Assembly (NCBI RefSeq): GCF_001982635.1
Contig: NZ_MKFI01000005.1
Coordinates: 124,001 to 188,000, forward strand
DNA length: 64,000 bases
Source: Bradyrhizobium mercantei
GTDB taxonomy: Bacteria; Pseudomonadota; Alphaproteobacteria; Rhizobiales; Xanthobacteraceae
Direction: 5' to 3'
A model generated the notes under the pieces. The model did not search any database and was not told the DNA's origin. It saw only the letters and a list, made by a program, of their open reading frames with translations. Positions 26,471-34,951 of this stretch are shown here, one piece after another (positions within the stretch are counted from its first letter, which is position 1; each line of letters begins with the position of its first letter). The position numbers were made by a program, and so were the translations under genes.

Positions 26471-26489
26471 TGGATAGTCCCATCGAAAA

Positions 26490-26512
26490 TATCGAACGAT
26501 CTCTTCGATATG
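26490..26512. promoter_or_regulatory. 8-bp inverted repeat upstream of the MFS gene
   Basis: ATATCGAA (26490-26497) and TTCGATAT (26505-26512) are exact complements with a 7-bp spacer, giving a 15-bp centre-to-centre dyad typical of a dimeric regulator. It lies 95 bp before the MFS start in AT-richer DNA. Confidence 0.45.
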
Positions 26513-26606
26513 TTCGTCTGGATTTCTGGCTTCCGGCTGCCAAACATGGGCGACGGGCACGCCTTCGCAAGAAAGGCGGCCGCTGGACCACACGGGGAGG
26601 ACCATC

Positions 26607-28019
26607 ATGAGCGCCGTCGAACTCGGCCCGGTTGCCGATCTCACCAACACGACCAGCGGACCGGACCAGATCTCGCGGCGGCTCGAGGCGCTGCCGACGT
26701 CCGCCTATGTCTGGCGGCTGGTGATCCTGCTCTCGCTCGGCGGCTGCTTCGAAATCTACGATCTGTTCTTCACCGGCTATATCGCCCCGGGGCTCGCCCG
26801 CAGCGGGCTGATGACCACGACGACGCAGGCCTTCTTCGGCTTCTCCGGCATCGGCGCCTTCGTCGCGGCGACCTTCGCCGGCCTTTTCATCGGCACCTTC
26901 TGCCTCGGCTTCCTCGCCGATCGCTACGGGCGCAAGGCGGTCTTCACCTGGTCGCTGCTGTTCTACAGCGCGGCATCCGTCGTCATGGCGTGCCAGACCA
27001 CCCCGGGCGGCCTCTTGCTGTGGCGCTTCATCGCCGGAATCGGGATCGGCATCGAGGTCATCACCATCGACGCCTACATCACCGAGCTGGTGCCGAGCTG
27101 GATGCGCGGCCGGGCCTTTGCGATCAACCAGGCGGTGATGCTGTCGGCGGTGCCGATTGTCGCCGCGCTGTCGTGGTGGCTCGTGCCGCTCTCGCCTCAC
27201 GGCATCGACGGCTGGCGCTGGGTGGTGCTGATCGGCGCAGCCGCCAGCATGATCATCTGGGTGCTGCGGCTGTACGTGCCGGAAAGCCCGCTCTGGCTCG
27301 CCCGCCATGGCCGCGCCGCCGAGGCCGAAAAGATCATGCGGACGCTCGAGGCTGCCTCGGGCACGACGGCATCGCGCCCCGCACCCGTGGCCGTGCCGAC
27401 GACGGCGCGCGCGCGGGCCGAGACCGGTTACGCAGACCTGTTCCGGCCGCCCTACGCTTCGCTGGTCGTGCTGTTCATGATTTTCAATCTCTGCCAGGCG
27501 TTCGGTGTCTACGGCTTCTCCAACTGGGTTCCGGCGCTGCTGGTCGAGAAGGGCATCAACGTCACCAAGAGCCTGCAATATTCCTTCATCATCGCGTTCG
27601 CCTATCCGCTGGCGCCGCTGTTGGCTTCAACCTTCGCCGACCGCTTCGAGCGCAAATGGATCATCTGCGGCGCGGCCGCCGCGATCGCGGTGTTCGGCCT
27701 CGCCTTCGCGCAACTCACTGAGCCGGTGTTGCTGATTGCCAGCGGCGTGCTGGTGACCGGCGCCAACATGACGCTGTCCTACGCCTATCACGCCTATCAG
27801 ACCGAGGTGTTCCCGACCGCGATCCGGGCCCGCGCGGCGGGGCTGGTCTACTCGATGAGCCGGCTCAGCGCGACCTTCTCCGGCTTCATCGTGGCGTTCA
27901 TGTTGAAGGAGGCCGGCGTCAGCGGGGTGTTCGGCCTGATCACCGCGGCGATGGTCATCGTGATCGTTGCGATCGGTGTCTGGGGACCTCTGGTCCGCGG
28001 CAAGCCGCTCGACGCCTGA
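26607..28019 (+). CDS. MFS transporter (metabolite:H+ symporter-like)
   Basis: 470 residues, about 12 membrane helices. The loop 2-3 motif of the family is present: GFLADRYGRKAVF near residue 97. IDAYITELVPSWMRGRAFAINQ near residue 155 resembles the sugar / aromatic-acid / alpha-ketoglutarate symporter branch. The ATG at 26607 is preceded by GGGGAGGACCATC, a strong ribosome-binding site. Follows the LysR gene on the same strand after a repeat and a dyad. A substrate related to the CoA-transferase operon is possible but unproven. Confidence 0.88.
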   Translation: MSAVELGPVADLTNTTSGPDQISRRLEALPTSAYVWRLVILLSLGGCFEIYDLFFTGYIAPGLARSGLMTTTTQAFFGFSGIGAFVAATFAGLFIGTFCLGFLADRYGRKAVFTWSLLFYSAASVVMACQTTPGGLLLWRFIAGIGIGIEVITIDAYITELVPSWMRGRAFAINQAVMLSAVPIVAALSWWLVPLSPHGIDGWRWVVLIGAAASMIIWVLRLYVPESPLWLARHGRAAEAEKIMRTLEAASGTTASRPAPVAVPTTARARAETGYADLFRPPYASLVVLFMIFNLCQAFGVYGFSNWVPALLVEKGINVTKSLQYSFIIAFAYPLAPLLASTFADRFERKWIICGAAAAIAVFGLAFAQLTEPVLLIASGVLVTGANMTLSYAYHAYQTEVFPTAIRARAAGLVYSMSRLSATFSGFIVAFMLKEAGVSGVFGLITAAMVIVIVAIGVWGPLVRGKPLDA

Positions 28020-28107
28020 AACGCTCTCAACGCGACACAAACGGCACTTGCCGAAGCCATATTGGGTGGCTACCTCTCGCTCGTCAATTTGCAGAGGTAA
28101 CCCGGTC

Positions 28108-28860
28108 ATGTTCGACGCCGCCGTCAAGGCGCTTTCGCAAATCCTGTCGCCGCCGATGCGCACCATCCTGTGGCGCTCGATCGGGCTTGCGCTGGTGTTG
28201 ATCACCGTACTGGCAATCGGGTTGCAGCGGCTGCTGAGCTGGTTTGCCGACACCGGCGAGGTCTGGGCCGAAGGCATGCTCGGCCCCAACTTCCATTCCA
28301 CGCTGCACGTGCTGTCCTGGATCATCTCGATCTCGGCGGGCCTCGGCGTCGTGCTCGGCGGCATCTTCCTGATGCCCGCGATCACCTCGCTGGTGGCGAG
28401 CCTGTTCGTCGACGACGTCGCCGACCATGTCGAGCGCGAGCACTATCCGGCCGATCATCCCGGCGTGGCGCTGCCGGTCACGCTGGCGACGATCGAGGGC
28501 GTCAAGACCGCGTTGCTGACGATCCTGGTCTATCTGGTCGCGCTGCCGTTCGTGCTGTTCGCGGGCGCGGGCTTCATCATCTTCTTCATCGCGACCGCCT
28601 GGCTGCTCGGCCGCGAGTATTTCGAGCTCGCGGCGATGCGATTCCGCTCGCCTGCTGACGCCAAGGCGATGCGCAAGGAGAATGCGGCGACGGTGTTCAC
28701 CGCGGGCCTGTTCATCGCAGCCTTCGTCTCGATCCCGATCGTCAATCTGGCGACGCCGCTGTTCGGCATGGCCTTCATGGTTCACATGTACAAGCGGCTG
28801 TCCGGCCCGCGGCGCGAGCTGATTGAGCCGGCGCGGCGAAGCAACGTCTCCTCGATCTAG
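28108..28860 (+). CDS. EI24 / CysZ-like membrane protein
   Basis: About 250 residues with several long hydrophobic segments (LALVLITVLAIGLQRLL, WIISISAGLGVVLGGIFLMPAITSLVASLF, LLTILVYLVALPFVLFAGAGFIIFFIATAWLL). This arrangement and the length fit the EI24 family, whose best-known bacterial member CysZ imports sulfate. The family also contains proteins of unknown role, so function is uncertain. The ATG at 28108 is preceded by AGAGGTAA; the longer frame is rejected. Its stop codon overlaps that of the convergent exporter gene in a shared CTAG. Confidence 0.8.
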   Translation: MFDAAVKALSQILSPPMRTILWRSIGLALVLITVLAIGLQRLLSWFADTGEVWAEGMLGPNFHSTLHVLSWIISISAGLGVVLGGIFLMPAITSLVASLFVDDVADHVEREHYPADHPGVALPVTLATIEGVKTALLTILVYLVALPFVLFAGAGFIIFFIATAWLLGREYFELAAMRFRSPADAKAMRKENAATVFTAGLFIAAFVSIPIVNLATPLFGMAFMVHMYKRLSGPRRELIEPARRSNVSSI

Positions 28861-30425
28861 CTCGCATCCCGCGGCGCCGGCACCGATGCAGGCGTCCGAT
28901 CGCGCGCAAAGGGCACCAGCAGCAGCCCGACGATTGCCACGCAGGCAAGCATCGCCCATGCCTCGTTGACGCTGAGTGCAAGCGACGCCCGCTCGACCAG
29001 CGGCCGGATGAACGCCACCGTCGCCTCGTCGGGCGGACCCGGCGGACGGTTGATCAGCAACATCGGATCGAGCCCGATCGCCTGCGCCGCGCTGACATCG
29101 CCTGCCAGCAGCCGCGCACGGAAATCCTCACCATAGATCGGGCTTCGGCCGTAGAGGATCGTGTCGATCAGGGCGATCCCGATCGCGCCACCCAGATTGC
29201 GCATCAGGTTGAACAGTCCGCTGGCGTCGGCAATCTCCGCCTCCGGCAGCGCGCCCAGCGCGATGCGCGTCGGCGGCAGCAGACAGAACATGATCGCGAC
29301 ACCACGGACGACCTGCGGCCATAGCATCTCGCCGAAATCAGCGGTGCGGGGCTGAAAGGCGCTCAAGCCGAGACCGAGTGCGAACAAGGCGAAGCCCGCG
29401 CCGGTCAACAACCGGGCGCCGATGCGGCTTTCAAGGACGGCCGCAAGCGGCGCGGCGACGAGCTGCGCAATTCCGGTGACCAGCACGATGGTGCCGATCT
29501 CGAAGGCATCATGGCGGCGGACGAAGCCGAGGAACACCGGCATCAGGTAGGTCGATCCGTACAGGCCGACGCCGAGGCAAAAGCTCAGGGCACAACCGAT
29601 CGCGAACGAACGCCGCCGGAACAGAGTCAATCGCGCAATCGGATACGCAGCACCAAGTGTACGCCGGATCAACAGTGCCATCCCGGCGACGCTTCCAATC
29701 AGCAAGCTGAGGCACAGCATCGAGACCCAGCCACGTTGCGGCGCTTCCTTCAGGCCGATCATGAAGCTTGCGAGCACCGCTGCGAGCAAGACCAGCGATC
29801 CCTTGTCCAGCCTGATCACCGCGCGGAAATGCACCTCTTCCTTCGGAAGCAGCAACGGTGTGACCGAGGCGGCAATCGCCCCGGGAATCACATTGATCAG
29901 GAACAGCCACGGCCACGACCAGGTTTGCGTGATCCAGCCGCCGACGACGGGTCCAACGGTCGGTGCAAGCACCGCGACGACGCCGGCGATCGTGGTGGCT
30001 ACCGCATGAAGACGGACCGGGAATAACATGAACACGGCGGAGAACACCGCAGGGATCAGGACGCCGACGGAAAATCCCTGCAGCACGCGAAACACCAGCA
30101 GCAAGGCAAAGCCGCCGCTGACGGCGCAGCCGATCGACGCGACAGTGAACAGGCTGACGGCGATCGCGAACAACCATCGCAGCGACAGCACGTGCGTGAG
30201 CAGTCCGGTCAGCGGGATCGCGATCACCTCGGCGATCAGATAGGCGGTCTGGATCCAGCTCATCGTGGACGGCGAGATCGCAAGCGCACGCTGGATCGTC
30301 GGCAACGAGGTCGCGACCACCTGGATGTCGAGGATCGCCATGAACATGCCGAGGCACATCAGGAGGAAGCCCGCCCAGGTCACAACCGATGGGCTGTCGG
30401 TTGGGTGATCCGCCCGGGCGCTCAT
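28857..30425 (-). CDS. DHA2-family MFS exporter (EmrB/QacA type)
   Basis: 522 residues with about 14 predicted membrane helices, the drug:H+ antiporter-2 layout. The N-terminus (FLLMCLGMFMAILDIQVVATSLPTIQRAL) is a signature of the group, and VAVLAPTVGPVVGGWIT near residue 150 matches the helix-5 motif C of antiporters. Last gene of a three-gene operon: its ATG overlaps the stop of the ICMT-like gene by 4 bp (ATGA). It is probably the exporter of the polyketide-derived product, or a self-protection pump. Confidence 0.9.
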   Translation of the reverse strand: MSARADHPTDSPSVVTWAGFLLMCLGMFMAILDIQVVATSLPTIQRALAISPSTMSWIQTAYLIAEVIAIPLTGLLTHVLSLRWLFAIAVSLFTVASIGCAVSGGFALLLVFRVLQGFSVGVLIPAVFSAVFMLFPVRLHAVATTIAGVVAVLAPTVGPVVGGWITQTWSWPWLFLINVIPGAIAASVTPLLLPKEEVHFRAVIRLDKGSLVLLAAVLASFMIGLKEAPQRGWVSMLCLSLLIGSVAGMALLIRRTLGAAYPIARLTLFRRRSFAIGCALSFCLGVGLYGSTYLMPVFLGFVRRHDAFEIGTIVLVTGIAQLVAAPLAAVLESRIGARLLTGAGFALFALGLGLSAFQPRTADFGEMLWPQVVRGVAIMFCLLPPTRIALGALPEAEIADASGLFNLMRNLGGAIGIALIDTILYGRSPIYGEDFRARLLAGDVSAAQAIGLDPMLLINRPPGPPDEATVAFIRPLVERASLALSVNEAWAMLACVAIVGLLLVPFARDRTPASVPAPRDAS

Positions 30426-30934
30426 GGCGTGCTGCTACGCGGCCAGTCGGAAATCGAGAGGGCACGGCCCTCGGCGCGGATTCGGACCGCAAGCACCGCG
30501 AGATTGAGCACCGTGAAGACCAGCGCCAACAGCGGCAGATGCAGTGCGAGCGGAAGCAGCGCGATTTCACCGACGACGACGGCATAGTTTGGATGCGGGA
30601 AGAATCGATAAGGCCCGGACGCGACCAGCGGCACGCCCGGCAATACGATGATGCGCGTGGTCCATCGCGGCCCGAGCGCGGTGAGGACCCACAGCCGCAA
30701 GACTTGCAGCGACGCAAACGCCGCCAGGATCGTCAGATTGACGTCCTGGTTACGGCCCCAGATCCACAACGCGATCAGCCAGCCGGCGTGAACCAGCACG
30801 ATGAGCTTGTAGTGACCGGCGCCGACCTCGATTGCGCCACACGCTAGCAGCCGCGCCGTGTTGCGGCGTGACAGTACGAGCTCGCCGAGACGCTGCAGCG
30901 TGACCAGCGCAAGGATGACCGACGCGATGCTCAC
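30422..30934 (-). CDS. Isoprenylcysteine carboxyl methyltransferase-like membrane protein
   Basis: 170-residue ICMT-family protein with about five hydrophobic segments and the C-terminal SAM-site motif (GPYRFFPHPNYAVVVGE near residue 108). Bacteria lack prenylated Ras-like substrates. In Bacillus subtilis the homolog BpsB lies beside a type III PKS and methylates alkylpyrones. The same pairing here suggests O-methylation of the polyketide product. Translation starts at a GTG that overlaps the PKS stop codon by 4 bp, and its own stop overlaps the exporter ATG. Confidence 0.85.
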   Translation of the reverse strand: MSIASVILALVTLQRLGELVLSRRNTARLLACGAIEVGAGHYKLIVLVHAGWLIALWIWGRNQDVNLTILAAFASLQVLRLWVLTALGPRWTTRIIVLPGVPLVASGPYRFFPHPNYAVVVGEIALLPLALHLPLLALVFTVLNLAVLAVRIRAEGRALSISDWPRSSTP

Positions 30935-31992
30935 GCCGCATGCCTGAGCGCAACACAGCTGAGCGTGAATCCGGGTCCGAGCGCCGTGAGCAGCGAGCGT
31001 GGCGGCAATCCCTTTGCGCGAGCGCGTTCGAGCACAAAGAGAACCGTGGGCGCCGACATGTTGCCGCAGGCCGCGATGACATCGCGCTCGTGATCGAGCG
31101 TGCCCTGATCGAGCGCAAGCGCCCGCTCCAGCGCGGCGATGACCTTGGCGCCGCCGGGATGGCAGAGGAAGCGATCGATATCATCGGCCTCAAGCTGCAT
31201 CCGCGCCAGGATTTCGGCAACAGCCGGCCCGAGACGGTCGCGGACGAAATCCGGAATGGTGCGCTGAAACACGACGCCGAATCCCTCCGGATCGACTGTC
31301 CAGCCCATGATGTCGAGCGTATCCGGCCAGAGCTTTTCGCCCGCCGCCTCGATCCGCGTCGCACCGCCATCACCGGCGCGCAGCACGATCGCGGCGGCGC
31401 CATCGCCGAACAGGCTGGCGGCAACGATGTTCGCCTTGGTCAGCTCGTCGTGGCGGACCGCGAGCGTGCAGAGTTCGAGCGCAACCAGCAGCACGTTCGC
31501 GCCGGGCCGCGCTTCCGCCAGCCGCGAGGCGATCGACAGGCCCGACACGCCGCCCGCGCAGCCGAGACCGAACACCGGCACGCGCGACACATCGGTCCGC
31601 AGGCCAAGCTTGCCGGCGACGCGCGCCTCCAGCGTCGGCGTAGCGATCCCCGTCGAGCACACCGTGACCACGATATCGATGTCGTTGCCGGTCAGGTCGG
31701 CTCGCGCGATCGCCTTGCGGGCAGCGTCGACGAACAGCGCCTCCGCGCCTTCGAGGAAGGCCTGCGTCCGCTCCGGCCAACCGCGCCGTTCGAGATACCA
31801 TTCGATCGGCTTCACGCCATAGCGATGCTGAATGCCGGTATTGGCGAACAGGCTGGAGAGCGTCTCGAATTCGGGGTAGCGCTCGGCGAGCAGGTTACGC
31901 GCGGCCTGCAGGACTTGTCCTTGGTGGAACAGATGCGGTGGAACCGCCGTCGACAGGGAAACAAGTGCGGCCGTCTGCTTGGTCTCAATCAT
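30931..31992 (-). CDS. Type III polyketide synthase
   Basis: 353-residue chalcone/stilbene-synthase-fold enzyme that extends an acyl-CoA starter with malonyl-CoA. The catalytic triad is visible: C145 in FGLGCAGGVSGLS, H278 in FLCHPGGAKVI and N311 in ACGNMSAPT. Bacterial members of this form commonly make alkylpyrones or alkylresorcinols from fatty acyl starters; the precise product cannot be read from sequence. First gene of a coupled operon with an ICMT-like methyltransferase and an exporter. ATG at 31992 with GGAG upstream. Confidence 0.95.
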   Translation of the reverse strand: MIETKQTAALVSLSTAVPPHLFHQGQVLQAARNLLAERYPEFETLSSLFANTGIQHRYGVKPIEWYLERRGWPERTQAFLEGAEALFVDAARKAIARADLTGNDIDIVVTVCSTGIATPTLEARVAGKLGLRTDVSRVPVFGLGCAGGVSGLSIASRLAEARPGANVLLVALELCTLAVRHDELTKANIVAASLFGDGAAAIVLRAGDGGATRIEAAGEKLWPDTLDIMGWTVDPEGFGVVFQRTIPDFVRDRLGPAVAEILARMQLEADDIDRFLCHPGGAKVIAALERALALDQGTLDHERDVIAACGNMSAPTVLFVLERARAKGLPPRSLLTALGPGFTLSCVALRHAA

Positions 31993-32059
31993 CGTGGCTC
32001 CAGTTCCCCCGCTTGTGGAACCACGCGACGTGCAAAATATTTCAGACGCCGAGAGATAG

Positions 32060-32073
32060 AGGCGGCGCCGCCT
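32060..32073. promoter_or_regulatory. 14-bp palindrome upstream of the PKS operon
   Basis: AGGCGGCGCCGCCT is its own reverse complement. It lies 68 bp before the PKS start, beside AT-richer DNA (ATAAATT at 32078-32084 on the plus strand) that may hold the promoter. It is GC-rich, so chance is less easy to exclude. Confidence 0.3.
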
Positions 32074-32123
32074 TCACTATAAATTGACCCCCGGCGCGCT
32101 ATCCGCGCGGCGCCGTTGGCCAA

Positions 32124-33752
32124 TCAAGAAGCGGTGGCGTCCGACTTGCGCAGCATGTTCTTCACGAAGCCGAGCGGCACCGGTGACAGCGGACCCTGCG
32201 GCGCGCGCGTGATGAGGGCGACCAGGACCAGCGCCAGGATCGCGAACCAGAAGCACAGCCAGAAGCCGTCAATATAGGCGAGCGTGTTGGCTTCGCGCTG
32301 CACCAGCGCCGCGAGCGTGCCGACGGCACGCCCTGTCGCCGCCCCCACACCGTGGCCGGAAAACTCACCCGCCAGCCGCTTCAACAGGTTCACGACGTCG
32401 ATATCGCCATTCTGGACGTGCTGTCCGAGATAGTTCGAATGGATCTGCTCGCGAACCCGCAGCCACGTCCCCATCAGTGCGATGCCGATCTCGGCGCCGC
32501 CGAGCCGCATGATCTGGATATAGGCCGCGAACGCGGTCGCCCGCGACGGATCGGAGTTCGACAGCGCCATGATGATGATCGGCAGCAGCGTCAGCGCCTG
32601 CCCGACCGACGTGAGCAGCACGATGCCGACAAAATCCTCGCGCGCCCAGACATGGCTCAGCTGCGTGCCCCAGAGATTGGCCGCCGCGAATGCCGAGAAG
32701 CCGAGCACCACGACGATGCGCGGATCAAAATGACGGAGCAGCAGGATCGAGATCGGCACCAGCACGAACATCGGCAGCGCGCCATAGGTGAACAACAGCA
32801 CGCCGGACTGTTCCGGACGCAGCGCGCCGACAGAGCCGAGGAAATTCGGCACCAGCGACGAGTTCGACAGGCTGGTCAGCGTGTACAAGAGGATGACGAT
32901 CAGCGAGAGCCCAATATTGCGCGAGAACAGCACGTTGAAATGCGCCCAGGGCCGCGGCGCGACCATCTCGTTGATCATGAAGGCGACGATCAACGCGCCG
33001 CCCGCGATCAGCAGCGCCATCACGGTTCCTGACGACAGCCAATCGAGCCGGTTGCCCTGGTCGAGCCCGGCATAGACCATCGCGACGCCGGCGCCGAGCA
33101 GCAGCATGCCGCCCCAATCGGCATGGTGCAGCAGGTCGCGATTGACCGGCTCGTTCGGCGTGCCGAGATACACCATCAAGCCCATCAGCGGCGCGATCAC
33201 CACGCCCTGCCAATACAGCCACTGCCAGCCGAGGTGCTCGACATAAAAGCCGACCAGCGAGCTCGACGAGTCCAGCGCGAAGCCGACGCGGATCGAATAC
33301 ATCGCGATCGCCGGCACCCACCATCGGATCGGCAGATTGCGCAGGATGATCATCAGCGTTGCCGGCACGAAGGTGCCGAGCAGCATGCCATGCGCGATGC
33401 TGAGCGCGATCAGCGTCGTGTAGTCGCGCACGAACGGAATGGTCAGCGAGACCACGGCATAGACCAGGCTCGGAATTCCGAGCACGCGCCGCAGGCCGAA
33501 CGCGGTGGCGAGCCAGGCCACCGCGGGCGCGATGAAGATCTGCGAGCCGATCGCGGCGGTCGAGAGCCAGGCGCCCTCGTCGAAGGTGAGCGAGAACGCG
33601 CCGCGCAGGTCGGGCAGGCCGACCGTGGTCAGGCGGCTGTCGAAATTCGCCAGGAACGCGCCGAGCAATACGGCGACAACAGCGAAGAACGGATAGCGCG
33701 CGACGTCGCCGCGCGAGACCGGACCGCTGTGTCGGTCGTCACTTTCCGCCAT
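32124..33752 (-). CDS. DHA2-family MFS permease (EmrB-like)
   Basis: 542 residues with about 14 membrane segments. The start (FFAVVAVLLGAFLANFDSRLTTVGLPDL) is the DHA2 form in which an Asp sits in helix 1. It overlaps the upstream HlyD-type gene by 14 bp, so the two make an EmrAB-like efflux pair joining the inner membrane to an outer-membrane channel that is not encoded here. It ends 131 bp before the PKS operon on the same strand, so read-through into the PKS genes is possible. Confidence 0.9.
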   Translation of the reverse strand: MAESDDRHSGPVSRGDVARYPFFAVVAVLLGAFLANFDSRLTTVGLPDLRGAFSLTFDEGAWLSTAAIGSQIFIAPAVAWLATAFGLRRVLGIPSLVYAVVSLTIPFVRDYTTLIALSIAHGMLLGTFVPATLMIILRNLPIRWWVPAIAMYSIRVGFALDSSSSLVGFYVEHLGWQWLYWQGVVIAPLMGLMVYLGTPNEPVNRDLLHHADWGGMLLLGAGVAMVYAGLDQGNRLDWLSSGTVMALLIAGGALIVAFMINEMVAPRPWAHFNVLFSRNIGLSLIVILLYTLTSLSNSSLVPNFLGSVGALRPEQSGVLLFTYGALPMFVLVPISILLLRHFDPRIVVVLGFSAFAAANLWGTQLSHVWAREDFVGIVLLTSVGQALTLLPIIIMALSNSDPSRATAFAAYIQIMRLGGAEIGIALMGTWLRVREQIHSNYLGQHVQNGDIDVVNLLKRLAGEFSGHGVGAATGRAVGTLAALVQREANTLAYIDGFWLCFWFAILALVLVALITRAPQGPLSPVPLGFVKNMLRKSDATAS

Positions 33753-34890
33753 TGGCGGCCGCCTCGCCGGTGTTGATCCGCGTCACGACCGACATGCCCG
33801 GCAGCAGGCGCTCGAGCAACGGCTGGCCCTTGTCGAACTGGATGCGCACCGGGATGCGCTGCACCACCTTGGTGAAATTGCCGGTGGCGTTGTCGGGCGG
33901 CAGCAGCGCGAATTGCGACCCGCTGGCCGGCGCGATGCGCTCGACTGTGCCGCGCAGCCTCCGGCCGGAGAACGTATCCACGGTGACCTCGACCGGCTGA
34001 CCCGGCTTGACGTTGGTCAGCTGGGTCTCCTTGTAGTTGGCGATCACATAGACGTTCGGCAGCGGCACGACATTGATCAGATTGGTGCCGATGTTGACAT
34101 AGTCGCCCGGCTGCACCTGGCGCTCGCCAGTGACGCCGTCGAACGGCGCGACGATCTTGGTGTAGCCGAGCTTGAGCCTGGCCGACGCCAGCAGCGCCTT
34201 GGCGGCATCGAGATCGGCGGCGCGCTGCTTCTTGGTGCCTTGCAGGACCTCGAGCTGATGGCGTTGCGCTGCGATCACCGCGCGGCTGGCCTGCACGTCG
34301 GCCTGCGCCTTGGCGTAAGCCGCCGTGGCCTGTTCGAGCCGCTGCAATGTGCCGGCATCGGTTTGCGACAACGAGTGCTGGCGCTCCTCCTCCTGGCGCG
34401 CCAGGGTCTGCTGCGACTCGGCGGATAGCCGCGAAGCCTCGGCCTGCGCGATGGTCGCATATTGCAGCTCGACCTGGTTGTTGAGGTTGTCGAGCGCGGC
34501 CTGCGCGCCGACCACGCCGGCCTCGGCCTGTGCGACCTGCGCCTGGTAGTCGGCAGGATCGATCTGCACCAGCAGATCGCCGGCCTTGACGCGCTGGAAA
34601 TCGGAGACGGCGACCGTCAGCACTTCGCCCGAGACGCGGCTGGAGAGCTGGGTCAACTCGGCGCGCACATAGGCATCATCGGTGGTCTGGATCGTGGCGG
34701 CGCCGACCCACGCGTTCCAGCGGCTGGTTGCCACCACGACGAAGGCGAGCGCGACGAGCACCGCAAACAGCGGAATAGCGAAACGGCGCCAGAAGCCCTT
34801 CGTCGCAGATTTCGGCGCGACCGGGGCTGCCGCCGGGCCAGGCGCGGTCTGAGTGGCGGGTGACGGACCGTCTTGAACCTGCTCTGCCAC
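33739..34890 (-). CDS. HlyD/EmrA-family membrane fusion protein
   Basis: 383 residues. A short cytoplasmic Ala/Pro-rich tail and one membrane helix (FAIPLFAVLVALAFVVVATS, about 34-53) lead to the periplasmic adaptor. It has a biotinyl-lipoyl half motif (VQIDPADYQAQVAQAEAGV), a coiled-coil hairpin (about 110-220) and a beta-barrel (IVAPFDGVTGERQVQPGDYV). It starts at a GTG at 34890 supported by GAGGGAG seven bases upstream. Partner of the EmrB-like permease at 32124. Confidence 0.92.
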   Translation of the reverse strand: MAEQVQDGPSPATQTAPGPAAAPVAPKSATKGFWRRFAIPLFAVLVALAFVVVATSRWNAWVGAATIQTTDDAYVRAELTQLSSRVSGEVLTVAVSDFQRVKAGDLLVQIDPADYQAQVAQAEAGVVGAQAALDNLNNQVELQYATIAQAEASRLSAESQQTLARQEEERQHSLSQTDAGTLQRLEQATAAYAKAQADVQASRAVIAAQRHQLEVLQGTKKQRAADLDAAKALLASARLKLGYTKIVAPFDGVTGERQVQPGDYVNIGTNLINVVPLPNVYVIANYKETQLTNVKPGQPVEVTVDTFSGRRLRGTVERIAPASGSQFALLPPDNATGNFTKVVQRIPVRIQFDKGQPLLERLLPGMSVVTRINTGEAAANGGK

Positions 34891-34951
34891 ACTACACTCC
34901 CTCAGGCGCGCTACCGAAGACGCTCTACTAGCACACGATGACGATCATGCT

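Noticed and set aside
26438-27721. A plus-strand frame of 427 codons over the MFS gene
   Set aside because: Frame-shifted shadow of the transporter, which has a good ribosome-binding site and motifs in its own frame.
31993-32123. An EcfG-type stress promoter (GGAAC-N16/17-CGTT) before the PKS operon
   Set aside because: GGAAC is present on the minus strand near 32008, but no CGTT occurs at the right distance.
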